From assembly GCA_037447655.1 (NCBI GenBank), contig JBBHKE010000696.1, positions 1 to 64,000 of the forward strand: 64,000 nt of DNA, in the 5' to 3' direction. The position numbers and the translations under genes were made by a program. Positions within the stretch are counted from its first letter, which is position 1; the number at the start of each line of letters is the position of its first letter. The notes below the pieces were generated by a model. It saw only the letters and a list, made by a program, of their open reading frames with translations. It did no database searches and was not told the origin of the DNA. This DNA comes from Zygnema cylindricum (taxonomy: Eukaryota > Streptophyta > Zygnematophyceae > Zygnematales > Zygnemataceae). Positions 54,889-64,000 of the stretch are shown here, piece after piece.

Positions 54889-55665
54889 TTCACGTTTCCA
54901 TGCAAAATTTGCTATTATCACACAATGAAATCAAGCAATAAAAGACAGTTTTATTATCCAAAAGAGCTTGTAGCAGATTTGAAGTCCTCATATTTCTCCA
55001 ATCTAAGCTTTCATTTCCTAACAAATCTTTTGAAATGTATGAAAATCTAAAAATCAAATAAATACTAAAAGTAAGTTACTGAAAATTCAATTTTCCCAAA
55101 AATTGAAATAGAAAGGTAAAAATTTTCCCCACAAATTTTGCAACAGCAAAATTCAAAGCTCTCAAAGGTAAAATTCAACCACAAATTTTGCAAAAACAAA
55201 ATAAAAAGCAATCAAAGGTAACAATTTAGGGTTTGAAAAGTTTTAAGTCATTTTTAGACTCTTATGCTCTTGAAAGAGTAAAATGTTTCACTTTCTTTCT
55301 CCACCATTAGCAAATTTCCCATTTCCCACTACATCAAGATTTTTTGTTCTCTAATCTTCACATCTTCACCCTTCATGGCTTCAATCCCTCCTTTTACACA
55401 TGAATCATTGGTGGGAGAAGGCAAGTTTATTTGGCCTCTAGGTAATTAGAGTGAGTTTCAGCGATGGCTATATTGCCTACTTTGCTTTAGTCTTTAAGAC
55501 TTGAGCAAGCCCCACATCTTCCCAGCGGTTGCTGGCAGTGTGATCACCCAATTTCCCTCCAATCCTCTACCACTTTACATAGTGGTTCTACCGATACTGG
55601 TTAGAGCACCCTAAATGGTCACGGCAGTCAATATGCGAGTGAGCAAACTTCTCCTTGGTTTCTAA
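54889..55665 (-). other. G1 5' untranslated leader
   Basis: A non-coding AT-rich stretch between the primer-binding site and gag. No structure beyond short repeats of AAATTTTGCAA-type sequence at about 55130-55200. Confidence 0.5.
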
Positions 55666-55682
55666 CCGAAACTTTGATACCA
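55666..55682 (-). promoter_or_regulatory. G1 primer-binding site
   Basis: TGGTATCAAAGTTTCGG on the minus strand, two bases after the LTR end (TTATTACA at 55685). It resembles the initiator-Met tRNA 3' complement (TGGTATCAGAG). So G1 is tRNA-primed, in contrast to E1/E2. Confidence 0.65.
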
Positions 55683-55684
55683 AA

Positions 55685-56660
55685 TGTAATAAGATCTCCT
55701 AACTCTCAGAAAATCTTATTACTACAACCAATTTCATCCACACATTTCACACATTGGAAAATACACATTCACATTAGACATCACTTAGATAAGGATAAAC
55801 TTTAAATTAGAAGAAGCTTTTGTCCACATAACATTAGTTTGGTTTTTTGCCCCCGTGGCTCAACCTTTTTTATTAAAGTATTTTCCACTGCTTTTAACTC
55901 TTAATAATTATATCTCTTATTTACTAATACACTACTTAGTTTGTAAGAGATTTCAGTGCCGAAATGATAATGCTCCAATTTGGTTTTAATCGCTCAAGAC
56001 CAACATCAGTCAGAATTTCCACAAACTTTTCCAAAGAAAAAGATGTTTACTCTCTTTTTAGATTTCAGTATTTATCAATTATCGCCTTGGACCAGCCAGG
56101 CCAAAGTCAGCGCTCCGTTGAACAGGTTTTACCTGGGCCAATCATTGATTAACAATCACTCACACTGACCAATGCAAAAATGTGCAAAATCTCTCACTAA
56201 CTACGTAGCATTTACCAACCAATCAAACGCTATGTTTCACTACATAACATTTACGCGCAAAAGTGCACGCCAAATGAAACGCAACTTCGCACAACGTGCG
56301 TCACAAATTTTGAACGTGAAACTACCTACGAAATTCTATTAAGTGAAAGTGACATTTTGTGATAAAAATTGTATGAAATGAACCATCGTGCGCACTAAAC
56401 GACTAAATGTTTTATTAGTACTTTATAAAACTTACACGGGAAATTTCGATACTAATATGACCCTTAACCCGTTTTAATGATACTTATTTGTTAGTTTGAC
56501 CCCGCATTGTCACCTAAATACACCTATCGCTATTTTTTTTGAATTAAAACTCCTAATCGTGCAATTTTTTCGCGAACGTCTACCACATTCATAACTTTAT
56601 ATTCCTAACCTTTAATTACCCATTTACGACCAAGTTCTATCCACTATTACTGTTACACCA
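55685..56660 (-). repeat. G1 5' LTR
   Basis: It starts TGGTGTAACAGTAA at 56660 and ends TTATTACA at 55685 (TG...CA, 976 bp). It aligns with the 3' LTR at 24110-24923 with many substitutions, which marks an old insertion. Confidence 0.75.
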
Positions 56661-59400
56661 TCCATGGCAAGAAGGCAAGAAACACTATCATAGACGTGCT
56701 TTAGATTCCGATCTCAAAATGAGTCTCTACTCATTTTCCTAAACACAACATAGAGGCATCGTGTCCACGTGGCACAAAGATGGGGGAATTGAACTCACCA
56801 AATGATGAGAGCTATTTGCCGGAGGAGAACGCACAGTGGACCGCAAATACCGCCTCATTTTAGATCCGAATGTGCATCCCCATACCAAACCATTGACAAA
56901 CGAGAGAGGTGAACACTAACCCTAAAAACAACAACAACAAAATAGATGTCAATACATATCTTCACACAACTATCAGATAATCCAACATCATCGACATTAT
57001 AAAACAATGACCAACATCAAGAGTTTGGTGACCAAGAAAGGATAGAAAACTCAAATGATTCACATGCCTATTAGGAAAAAAAACGCAAACAAACACAAGC
57101 ATATTGGAGAGAGGTCATTGAGAAAGTAACAACAACAACAAATAACGATGGACAAACATAAAACTGCAAAGACGTCTTTGAGAAAGTAACAAAAACAACA
57201 AATAACGAGGGACAAACAGAAAACTGCCTCTAATAGTGCATAGAAATCGGTAGCAAAGACGCCAACCAGAAGGTAACGGCAAAGGCAGACTTCGAGGGAC
57301 ACAAAGAAAATTACCTTAGGCAGTGCATAGAAAAAGATTTCAAGGAAATTGTGCATAGCATATAAACACACAGTAGTAAGACAAGATTTCTACTCAAAGA
57401 GTTCAAAAAAAAATGCAATAAAAAAGGTTTCCTAGTCAATGGAGTCTTATTGAATTTGAGGAGCAACATAGAGGCTTCACGTCGTCCACGACAATACAGT
57501 GGACACCGACTTTGTCGAGGCTAAAAACAAGGGAATTATCATAGCTGATGATAATACCATAGTAACTCAAGCCATGTCGTACATCACAATAAAAGAAGTG
57601 TTAATGTTAGCATATACGTATAGAAAAAATTAAAACGAGAGGATAGAAAGGAAACAATAGAGGACAGTCATGGCAAGACAATAAATGTATGCTCAAGAGA
57701 AGGTCTAATTCTAATTTTACTCAAAACTGACATTGAGCTTAAAACGACTCTCCAACGAATAAAAAAAAAAAAAAGGTTACAAAAGGCTTAAAGTCTTACG
57801 TTAAAAACAACACAGGTGGTATAGATATCAACAATATCAACTGTCATGGCGGTCGTGGCAAGACTTAATTAAGTTACAGAAAATCTGAGAGGGGCAAATT
57901 TGCACAAGAAGAGAGGCAACGAAGGGCAAATTTGCACAAAAAAAGAGGCAACGAAGATCAAACAATAGATAAGCTGCAGCAAACATAGATAGAGAAAGGG
58001 AAACTTATCAAACCTATCACAAAAAAACTTACAGGGAGTAAACCTAAAGACTCTATTTACCAATCATCATGCAATGGAAACGATGATGAGCAAACAACAA
58101 CTCAAGCCAACAATGACTTTATAGAAATTAAAGGGAAATTAGGAACTAGTGGGATAACCAGTGGCGATAGAGAAGAGTGAATATTATTTTTACCGAAAAA
58201 CACAAAGAGGCAAAGAAACGTCGCAGTAAGCAAAAGAAAGACGGCCAACCACACCTCGAATCATCTTCGTGCCGCACATCGTTGTAGTAAGCACAAGAAC
58301 GACGGCCAACCACAACTCGAATCATCTTCGTGTCGCACATGTAGACCTAGTTGAGGAAACACTTAAAGTTACCACATTTCCAAAAGCATTGAATTTGGCA
58401 GAAGTCGAGAAAACAATAGCAAGGCGAGCAAAAAATGGCACTGAGTGAATCAACCAAAAAGCCTTCAAACATAGAGGTGCAATATAGAAAATGACAAATG
58501 ATTCTTGTTGAGACCAAAGGGCAAACTGAATATATAGTATAGAAATACTAGTTTCCCCAAAACCAAATTGAACCCTAACAGTATTTAAAAACGTTCAGTG
58601 CATGGAAGTCTTACTAGGGCGACTGATTGGTAACTCCACAAGGGAGAAGCTCTAAGAAGGTCAAACTTCATAAAAAGATTTGTAAGACAAAATTTAGGGC
58701 GAAATTTGAGATACTCGGATATTCACGAGGATGAAGTTTTCAATCAAAAAAATCTGCATAATAAAGAACCCATGGGAAAAGTAAGATTCCAACATGTCCC
58801 GAATAATGCAGATATACAAAAGAGATTGACAATCCTAAGTGGAAAATGGAAGGCAACTCAATAAACAAGGGGAGGGGCAGACAGAATCTCACCATATTCA
58901 GTTAGAGGGCAACAAGATCGTGGGAGAATCAACGATCGATCCTTAGAGATCCGTAGGGCCACACTCAATCGGTCTGAATTGTAAGTTAAAGAGTAAGTCG
59001 AGGCAATTAAAGACCAAGCAATAGTCAACCGGGAGTATGAAAAATTCAAAGATGCTTTCCTAGGAATTTGTAGAAAAGAAACAATAGAGCAAGCACCGTA
59101 GGAGGAGGAAGTGAACACTCAACTTTTGATTTCACACCTCCAAAAATTTGTAGAAAACAAACAATAGAGCAGGCACCCTAAGAGGAAGAAGCCAAAACTC
59201 ATCTTGAAGAAGGTAACATTTTTTATTTCACTCTTCCAAGCCACATCTGCGACAAGCGAAACAGTTAGTAAGAAGCTAAGCAGTGTCAGTGCGAAGCTAA
59301 CAGAGAGGAAGAAGCCAACACTCACCTTGAAGAAAGTCACACTTTCGATTTCACACCTCGAAGCCACATCTGCGACAAACGAAGCGGTTATGCTAAAAGA
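56661..59400. other. AT-rich region with many small tandem duplications, no recognised gene
   Basis: No convincing gene or element was found. Short direct duplications lie at about 57119-57230 (60-bp unit), 57892-57956 (32 bp), 58219-58340 (60 bp) and 59181-59392 (about 90 bp repeated 122 bp apart). A 103-residue minus-strand open frame (57371-57060, Cys/Leu/Phe-rich) is an antisense reading of one duplication and looks non-coding. Confidence 0.5.
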
Positions 59401-59424
59401 GGTAGCTAGCAATTCGATTCTCTA

Positions 59425-59710
59425 ATTTTCTCAAAAATTTGACATTTTTTTTTCCTCTCTCAAAAATTAGACCTTTTCTTTTCTTTATCTCAAAAATCTA
59501 CCCTGTTTTTCTTCCTCTCTCAACAATTTGACATATTTTTCTCCTCTCTCAAAATTATGCCACCTTGTCACTCTATCAAAAACTTGCCCTCTCCCTCTCC
59601 TTATCTCAAATTTTTGCCCTATCGCTCTCTTTATCTTGAAAATTTAAACTTTCCCTCTCCCTCTCTCAATAATTGCTCTCCCCCTCTCTTTATATCAGTA
59701 TTCACCCTCT
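59425..59710 (+). repeat. Degenerate CT-rich minisatellite
   Basis: About eight units of roughly 35-40 bp in the form TTTTCCTCTCTCAAAAATTT, then GACC and a poly-T stretch. The composition gives spurious open frames. Confidence 0.8.
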
Positions 59711-60069
59711 TCAATTCGATAAGGATTGCACAGCGGAAGACGTGGATGGACAGCCGAAAATACTAACCCTAATTCCCACTTCACCTCCCATGATTCCCAC
59801 CTCACCTCCCGTAACTACAGATTTCAAAAAAGTTGTCTACAGATAAGGAGAAACCAGAAAAGCAGGTTTTGGAAAGGCTGCTGACGGCAGAAAAACTCAA
59901 TTGCAGGAGGCTGAAAAGAAAGGCAGAAATCTGATCAGCAAAGGGGAAGAAGGAAGGCCGAGAGGCGACGAGAGAGAAAAAAACTAAAGGAGCAGAGAAG
60001 CCACGGAGGAAATGCCAAGGTTAGAAGTGAAAAGACGGGAAAATTCTACTTCTGTCTTTTGAGGCTTTA

Positions 60070-60537
60070 GTGAAAGGACTTTGTACTGAACGAAAGTACG
60101 CTCCTCGAAACGCGGTGAAGGCGCGAATCAAAAAGTACGATTGGACAGCACTTTGCACGAAAATCCAACAAAATGAAATTTTAGTTTGTGCAAAATCACC
60201 ACCATCAATTTACGCCACGCGTCTTAGTTTTACCGAAAACAAATTTGTAAATGATCTTGAACCAATGAAATCGGTTCAAAAAAATTTATCACATACCAAA
60301 AAGAGCGTAAAATGCGCTACCGACAATTTTGGTTCCATGTACGGCCAAAGGATGCGCTGTGACACACAGGTGAACATGATCCGTTCGATTGAGGAGAAAC
60401 AGATCGCACGCTTGACAACAATCGATTCAACGGTCAGAGATCTGACTCACATTTATGGTGTTGGTCTTGCCAATGGAACGTTCAAAGCTACATACAAGTC
60501 CGCCGCCGTCAAAGTTCGAAGAATTGGAACCGGATGA
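60070..60537 (+). CDS. Unrecognised open frame, possibly chance
   Basis: A 155-codon frame without a family I can name. It opens at GTG; the first in-frame ATG (about 60265) would give about 90 residues. It has mixed, non-repetitive composition (for example FGSMYGQRMRCDTQVNMI), unlike the repeat-derived frames nearby. No promoter, intron or homologue is visible in the window. It could be a host exon or chance. Confidence 0.15.
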   Translation: MKGLCTERKYAPRNAVKARIKKYDWTALCTKIQQNEILVCAKSPPSIYATRLSFTENKFVNDLEPMKSVQKNLSHTKKSVKCATDNFGSMYGQRMRCDTQVNMIRSIEEKQIARLTTIDSTVRDLTHIYGVGLANGTFKATYKSAAVKVRRIGTG

Positions 60538-60662
60538 GTCCACGTCAAATCATCGTCGAATCGTACGATCCGACATGGCAGATTACGAACAAAGGACGCT
60601 TATTGGTTCACCGAAAGGATCATTCAAAGTACAGGATTTTGTACAAGACAGCATGGTCCAGA

Positions 60663-60835
60663 GGTCGGAAACGGTCAACCGAAACCGTGACCGACCGTTA
60701 ACCGACCGCCCGCGCCGGATCCGGAACGGATTCGGTTGCCAAATTTTGAGGGCCGGGCGGTTGCGGTCGGTTGATTCACCAGGAAAAAGAAAACGGTCGG
60801 TTACGGTCGGTCAACCAAAAAACCAAAAAAAAAGA
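60663..60835. repeat. Repeats of ACCGACCGTTAACCG type in both orientations
   Basis: GGTCGGTTACGGTCGGT on the right and ACCGTGACCGACCGTTAACC on the left form an imperfect inverted repeat. It may be an end-damaged MITE; termini and target duplication were not found. Confidence 0.4.
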
Positions 60836-60918
60836 AAAATTTGTACTGTCCATACAATCCTACATTATTGTACTTTGTACTCTTTGGTATCGTGGAAGTA
60901 CGTGACATCATGATTAGC

Positions 60919-61063
60919 GTCGCAAATCTGACATGGTAGTAACACTATTCATTTCGCAAATCTTAGGGAACGCGACAAAGCGTCGCAAATATGACACGGT
61001 AGTAACACTATTTATTTCGCAAATCTTAGGGAACGCGACAATGCGTCGCAAATCTGACACGGT
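60919..61063 (+). repeat. 62-63-bp tandem repeat, 2.3 units
   Basis: Units begin CGTCGCAAATCTGACA at 60919, 60981 and 61044. The third is cut short by the MITE at 61064. Confidence 0.85.
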
Positions 61064-61616
61064 ACACCGCCAATCGCTATTAGCGTAGTGTACGCTAATT
61101 CCGTCCCGCCTTTTTTCTCCATTAGCGTAGTTCATTCTATTTTTTTCTTTACTCTATTTAGGGTTAATTTTTTAGTACCGTACAAAACGGAAGTATGTCA
61201 TCATTTAATTAGTGTGGTGTACGGACAGTGTCAGACCGTACAAAATTGTACCTTTTTAAGTGAAAAAGTATAATTAATGAGTTTTAGTAACCGCGGACGC
61301 ATGAGAATGTGCGCTCTAAAAAGGAGATTTAATCAGGTTGTCAAATATCACGTTCGCACATATTCGTCCAACAACCACGTTTCGACTGTGTGAACGTACG
61401 ATTTGTGTACGATTTGTCAGATTTTGTACCAATACCTATATTAGTGTAAGCATGTTTGCGACCAACATTTATTTTTTTTAAAGACCCAAATTATAATTAT
61501 TAAAGAATTAGAATGTATGTTTTTTTTCAAAATTTTCAAATTCTTAATTAACGTAAACCACGATAATTATTCATATACGCTAAAGAAACTTCTACGCTAA
61601 TAGCGATTGGCGGTGT
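61064..61616. mobile_element. MITE with perfect 25-bp terminal inverted repeats
   Basis: The left terminus (61064-61088) begins ACACCGCCAATCGCTATTAG and is matched base for base by the reverse complement at 61592-61616. A hairpin (ATTAGCGTA, GTG loop, TACGCTAAT) sits at 61078-61098. There is no transposase and no clear target duplication. It belongs to none of the other MITE families in the window. Confidence 0.85.
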
Positions 61617-62194
61617 TGGTTTTCCTCCGTCGTGCCGATTCTTAAAATCGTGGTCTTAAACTGTTCCGCACATGGACACACGTCGACAGTACTGTACTCT
61701 ACTTTTCAAACGAATTGACAGGTGTTTCACGCGGGGACGTACGACTTCACTGTTTTTATTTTTCTATCAAGCTTTGCTAATAGTCGTGGATACGACAGAA
61801 AATCCGATTTTTTTGCGGCGAAGTAACACCTTTAAAGACCGTTTTACATTAAAGTCAGAGACTTCTTGTGGCGTCCTTTGCAAGGCGTATGTGAGAGCGT
61901 GTAGCGTCGGCAGCGCGCCTGTGGAAGAATCTGGAATCAGCCAATCCGAATTCGGTCTTATTTGTTTCACTTTGACTTTTTGGAAGGCATATCTGCCGCC
62001 GTAGACATCAAAATCCCGAGTTCGGGAGCGACGTATCGCGTTGACCTTTCTGGTTGGGCCGAAAGTCCGCAACAGACTCGTCAGACAAACTCACGCTGGT
62101 GAGGTTCTGTAACCGTATCTACCGTACGGTACTGTGCTATACCGTCATAGGGAGGGCGGTTGTCCAACTGTGAAAGAATGCAGATCGTTTAATT

Positions 62195-62690
62195 CATAGT
62201 TCAAAAGTAGGCGTTTTTATGGTAGGCCTTTGGTAGGCGACAAAACTTGGAACAAAACTCGCGCAGAGTAGGGCATACTGTATATGTGTGCGTTTGTGCA
62301 CACTTTTGTACCAACGTATGAATCTGACGTATGATCATAGTAAGCGCACACCGCTGGACGAAATTTTCAGCGAACTAACACAGCGTAGGATGAGTTTTGT
62401 TATGGGCTTTTCATGTGATCTTCTTAGATCGCTAGTTTGATTAGCGACCGTCCGATCGTCTAAATCTGACGGTTTTAATACAAAATACCTCAAAACTCAA
62501 TGATTTTTTTTTTGTCCTAATGTTTTTCAAAATTTAAACATGACGTTGAATTCTCTATCGATCAATGTGCAACTCAACCCTGTTACCTTTTTTTTCATTT
62601 TGTGACCAATACAATATGGGTTTTAAGGCCATATTGTATGTTTTGCATACAATATGCATATTGTATGCGCCTACTTTCACCTACTTTTTG
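62195..62690. mobile_element. MITE family 3, diverged copy lacking its right end
   Basis: It starts CATAGTTCAAAAGTAGGCG like the element at 5569 and shares GTTATGGGCTTTTCATGTG and CAATACAATATGGG. The right terminus should read CCTACTTTTGAACTATG but changes after CCTACTTTT. An extra ~150-bp segment is present near 62240-62390. Confidence 0.75.
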
Positions 62691-62700
62691 TAGAAATTAA

Positions 62701-63610
62701 TGGTCCATTTTAAGTATTTTCTAGGTCTAAATAGAAATATAGAAAGAAGCCGAGGCAGTCTACCTCTAACTTCTCTCTCCAACTCTCAAACTTGTCGCAG
62801 TCACTGAGAAATTGGAGAGGGAGCTAGAGCCATGGCTACCTAGGCTATCCAGAGGTTTACGGGAAATATATATTAGTTAGGGGTTTATTTACTAAAAGGT
62901 ATGTGCCGGCCACAAGATTTGATACTGGTACCTACCGGCCGGCAGACAGCCGGTAGTCGGTAGCCTTAGCCGTTAAGTTTAGAACCAGTGTTACGTACTA
63001 TATGGTTTGATATTTAATTAAACATTATCAGGTAGGATAATTCATTTAACTAACACTGTTTACAGGATACATAGATCCAGTAATGTAAAAATACAGATTA
63101 CGGTACAAAGAAGAAACGAATACCGCGCAGTTATTTCTTTAACGAAACAAATAACCCCCCTTGTATTTATTACAGCTACGATTTAATATGAATGTAATCC
63201 GACGGCCGGAATTAACGCCGAGATCGCGGGAGGGAATTTCGGCGGTTTGTGGTCATCGCCACATCCGATGACAAGTGGCAGAATTACATTGGATCGCAGC
63301 ATCTTCGAGTATTAAGGGAGCGAATCCGAACATACCACGTGTCGACATTTAGGCCATGTCGTACAGTGTCCGTACAGAAAGTACATCGGCAGCTGTACTT
63401 TTGTGTATGAAGCTGTAATCTGATTAACTCCACACATCAGTAGATACAGTCTGTGAGAGAGATAGGACTTAGAAAAATTAGGAGATAGGACCCTCTCTCC
63501 CAGAGAGCTTCTGTACAAAACGTCAACTTTGACCCTCCATAACTTACTGCTCAGGGGAGCAAATTCAAAGATTCTTTTTGCCATCGACTCAAGGGAGTCT
63601 TGCGTTCACA
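62701..63610 (+). repeat. C4 5' LTR
   Basis: It aligns with the C1 LTR from TATTTTCTAGGTCT to ACTCAAGGGAGTC and ends CGTTCACA. It conserves the CATGTCGTACAGTGTCCGTA block of the GTAC array (63356 onward). The TATA position reads TGTACAAAA, so the promoter may be weakened. Confidence 0.75.
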
Positions 63611-63724
63611 GGGGTGAAGTTGGTCAGAGTTATTGTCTGCTAGGGTGGCAGTTGTTTTTGCTGGAACACAAAGGGGTCAGGGTTATCATAGAGGCTTCTT
63701 GGAAGCTGTCCACTCTAAGGACTT

Positions 63725-64000
63725 ATGGAGGTCTCAGAGTTTCAGGTTATGGGCCCACCCACTAGGGTACCAATCTTTAATGGAACTGATTTCATATACA
63801 GGGAAAGTATGATGATAGGAGCTCTATGCGAAAAAAGGTTTTGGGGGATAGTAAGTGGACGGTTGGGGCGTCCATCAAGTCTTGGAATTCCTCCAGGGTT
63901 TGGAGGAAGCAGATTCACCAGGAAAGAGGATCCACCTTCAACGGAGGAAACAAAAGGAGGAGAGGTGGTGGACAAAGGAAAGGAGAAGGAGGCGACCACA
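63725..64000 (+). CDS. C4 copia Gag, N-terminal part
   Basis: ATG at 63725 opens MEVSEFQVMGPPTRVPIFNG, then CEKRFWGIVSGRLGRPSS and PPGFGGSRFTRKEDPPSTEE, open to the window end (92 codons). It matches the C1 Gag start (MEPIEFQVMGPPSRVPMFDG) and keeps the frame where C1 is shifted. It is the only copia gag here with no break in the visible part. Gag forms the particle that carries the element RNA. Confidence 0.72.
   Translation, partial: MEVSEFQVMGPPTRVPIFNGTDFIYRESMMIGALCEKRFWGIVSGRLGRPSSLGIPPGFGGSRFTRKEDPPSTEETKGGEVVDKGKEKEATT

Larger units (their letters stand above)
24110..56660 (-). mobile_element. Ty3/gypsy chromovirus-like element G1, split by E1
   Basis: A minus-strand element runs from a 5' LTR (56660-55685) and primer-binding site, through gag (54888-54498, then 30157-29477), a second gag copy, and pol (27930-24964), to a truncated 3' LTR (24923-24110). 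The 24.3-kb insert 30158-54497 interrupts the first gag. Without it G1 is about 8.2 kb. All frames are broken, so it is an old copy. Confidence 0.8.
62701..64000 (+). mobile_element. Copia element C4, 5' part, cut by the window end
   Basis: The 5' LTR (62701-63610), leader and start of gag are related to C1. The element continues beyond the window, so whether it is complete cannot be judged. Confidence 0.78.

Noticed and set aside
57060-57371. Cys/Leu/Phe-rich 103-residue frame on the minus strand, membrane-like
   Set aside because: It is the antisense of an AAC/AAA-rich tandem duplication, with no ATG context or homologous frame.
60663-60835. ACCGACCG-rich inverted repeat considered as a complete MITE
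   Set aside because: I could not find matching termini or a target duplication on both sides.

Overview
This is nuclear DNA from a eukaryote. One intron-containing gene sits in about 60 kb of nested and decayed transposable elements. Introns have GT-AG borders, and the elements are Ty1/copia and Ty3/gypsy retrotransposons plus hAT-like MITEs. There is no bacterial operon structure, no CRISPR array, and no rRNA or tRNA gene I can support. A Ty3/gypsy family carrying a C5 cytosine methyltransferase fits what I recall of DNMT capture by retrotransposons in charophyte (streptophyte) algae and dinoflagellates. The plant-type copia elements and the GT61 gene make a streptophyte alga the best guess, but this is an inference.

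Layout. 1-4.25 kb: a five-exon minus-strand gene for a GT61 (DUF563)-type Golgi glycosyltransferase. 4.5-8.2 kb: a dispersed repeat, then nested MITEs, two of them with clean 8-bp target duplications. 8.6-13.7 kb: a pol-less copia derivative with LTRs, rearranged together with its flank. 13.8-15.9 kb: a long purine tract that flips to pyrimidine, then a ~42-bp minisatellite. 16.4-24.1 kb: pieces of two or three copia elements on the minus strand. 24.1-56.66 kb: a decayed minus-strand chromovirus-like Ty3/gypsy element (G1). G1 is split by a plus-strand element (E1, 30158-54497), which is itself split by a minus-strand relative (E2, 37776-49356). 56.7-60.9 kb: no recognisable gene, many small tandem duplications. 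61.06-61.62 kb: a MITE with perfect 25-bp inverted termini. 62.2-64.0 kb: a MITE copy and the start of another copia element, cut by the window end.

The system of interest is the E1/E2 family. Both copies encode Gag with two zinc knuckles, a retropepsin, a DNMT3-like cytosine-C5 methyltransferase between protease and reverse transcriptase, RT-RNase H, a DDE integrase, and a PHD finger at the extreme C terminus. Their terminal repeats are not ordinary LTRs. Both have the split order A1-body-B1-A2-B2, ending in TGTC...GACA, with A and B meeting at a near-palindrome. That order is what a two-LTR circle would give if opened inside its LTR; it is otherwise associated with PAT/kangaroo-type elements that use a tyrosine recombinase. 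The primer-binding site is complementary to the predicted 5' end of the element's own RNA, which suggests Tf1-like self-priming. Both copies are disabled by stops and frameshifts, many explained by C-to-T or G-to-A change.
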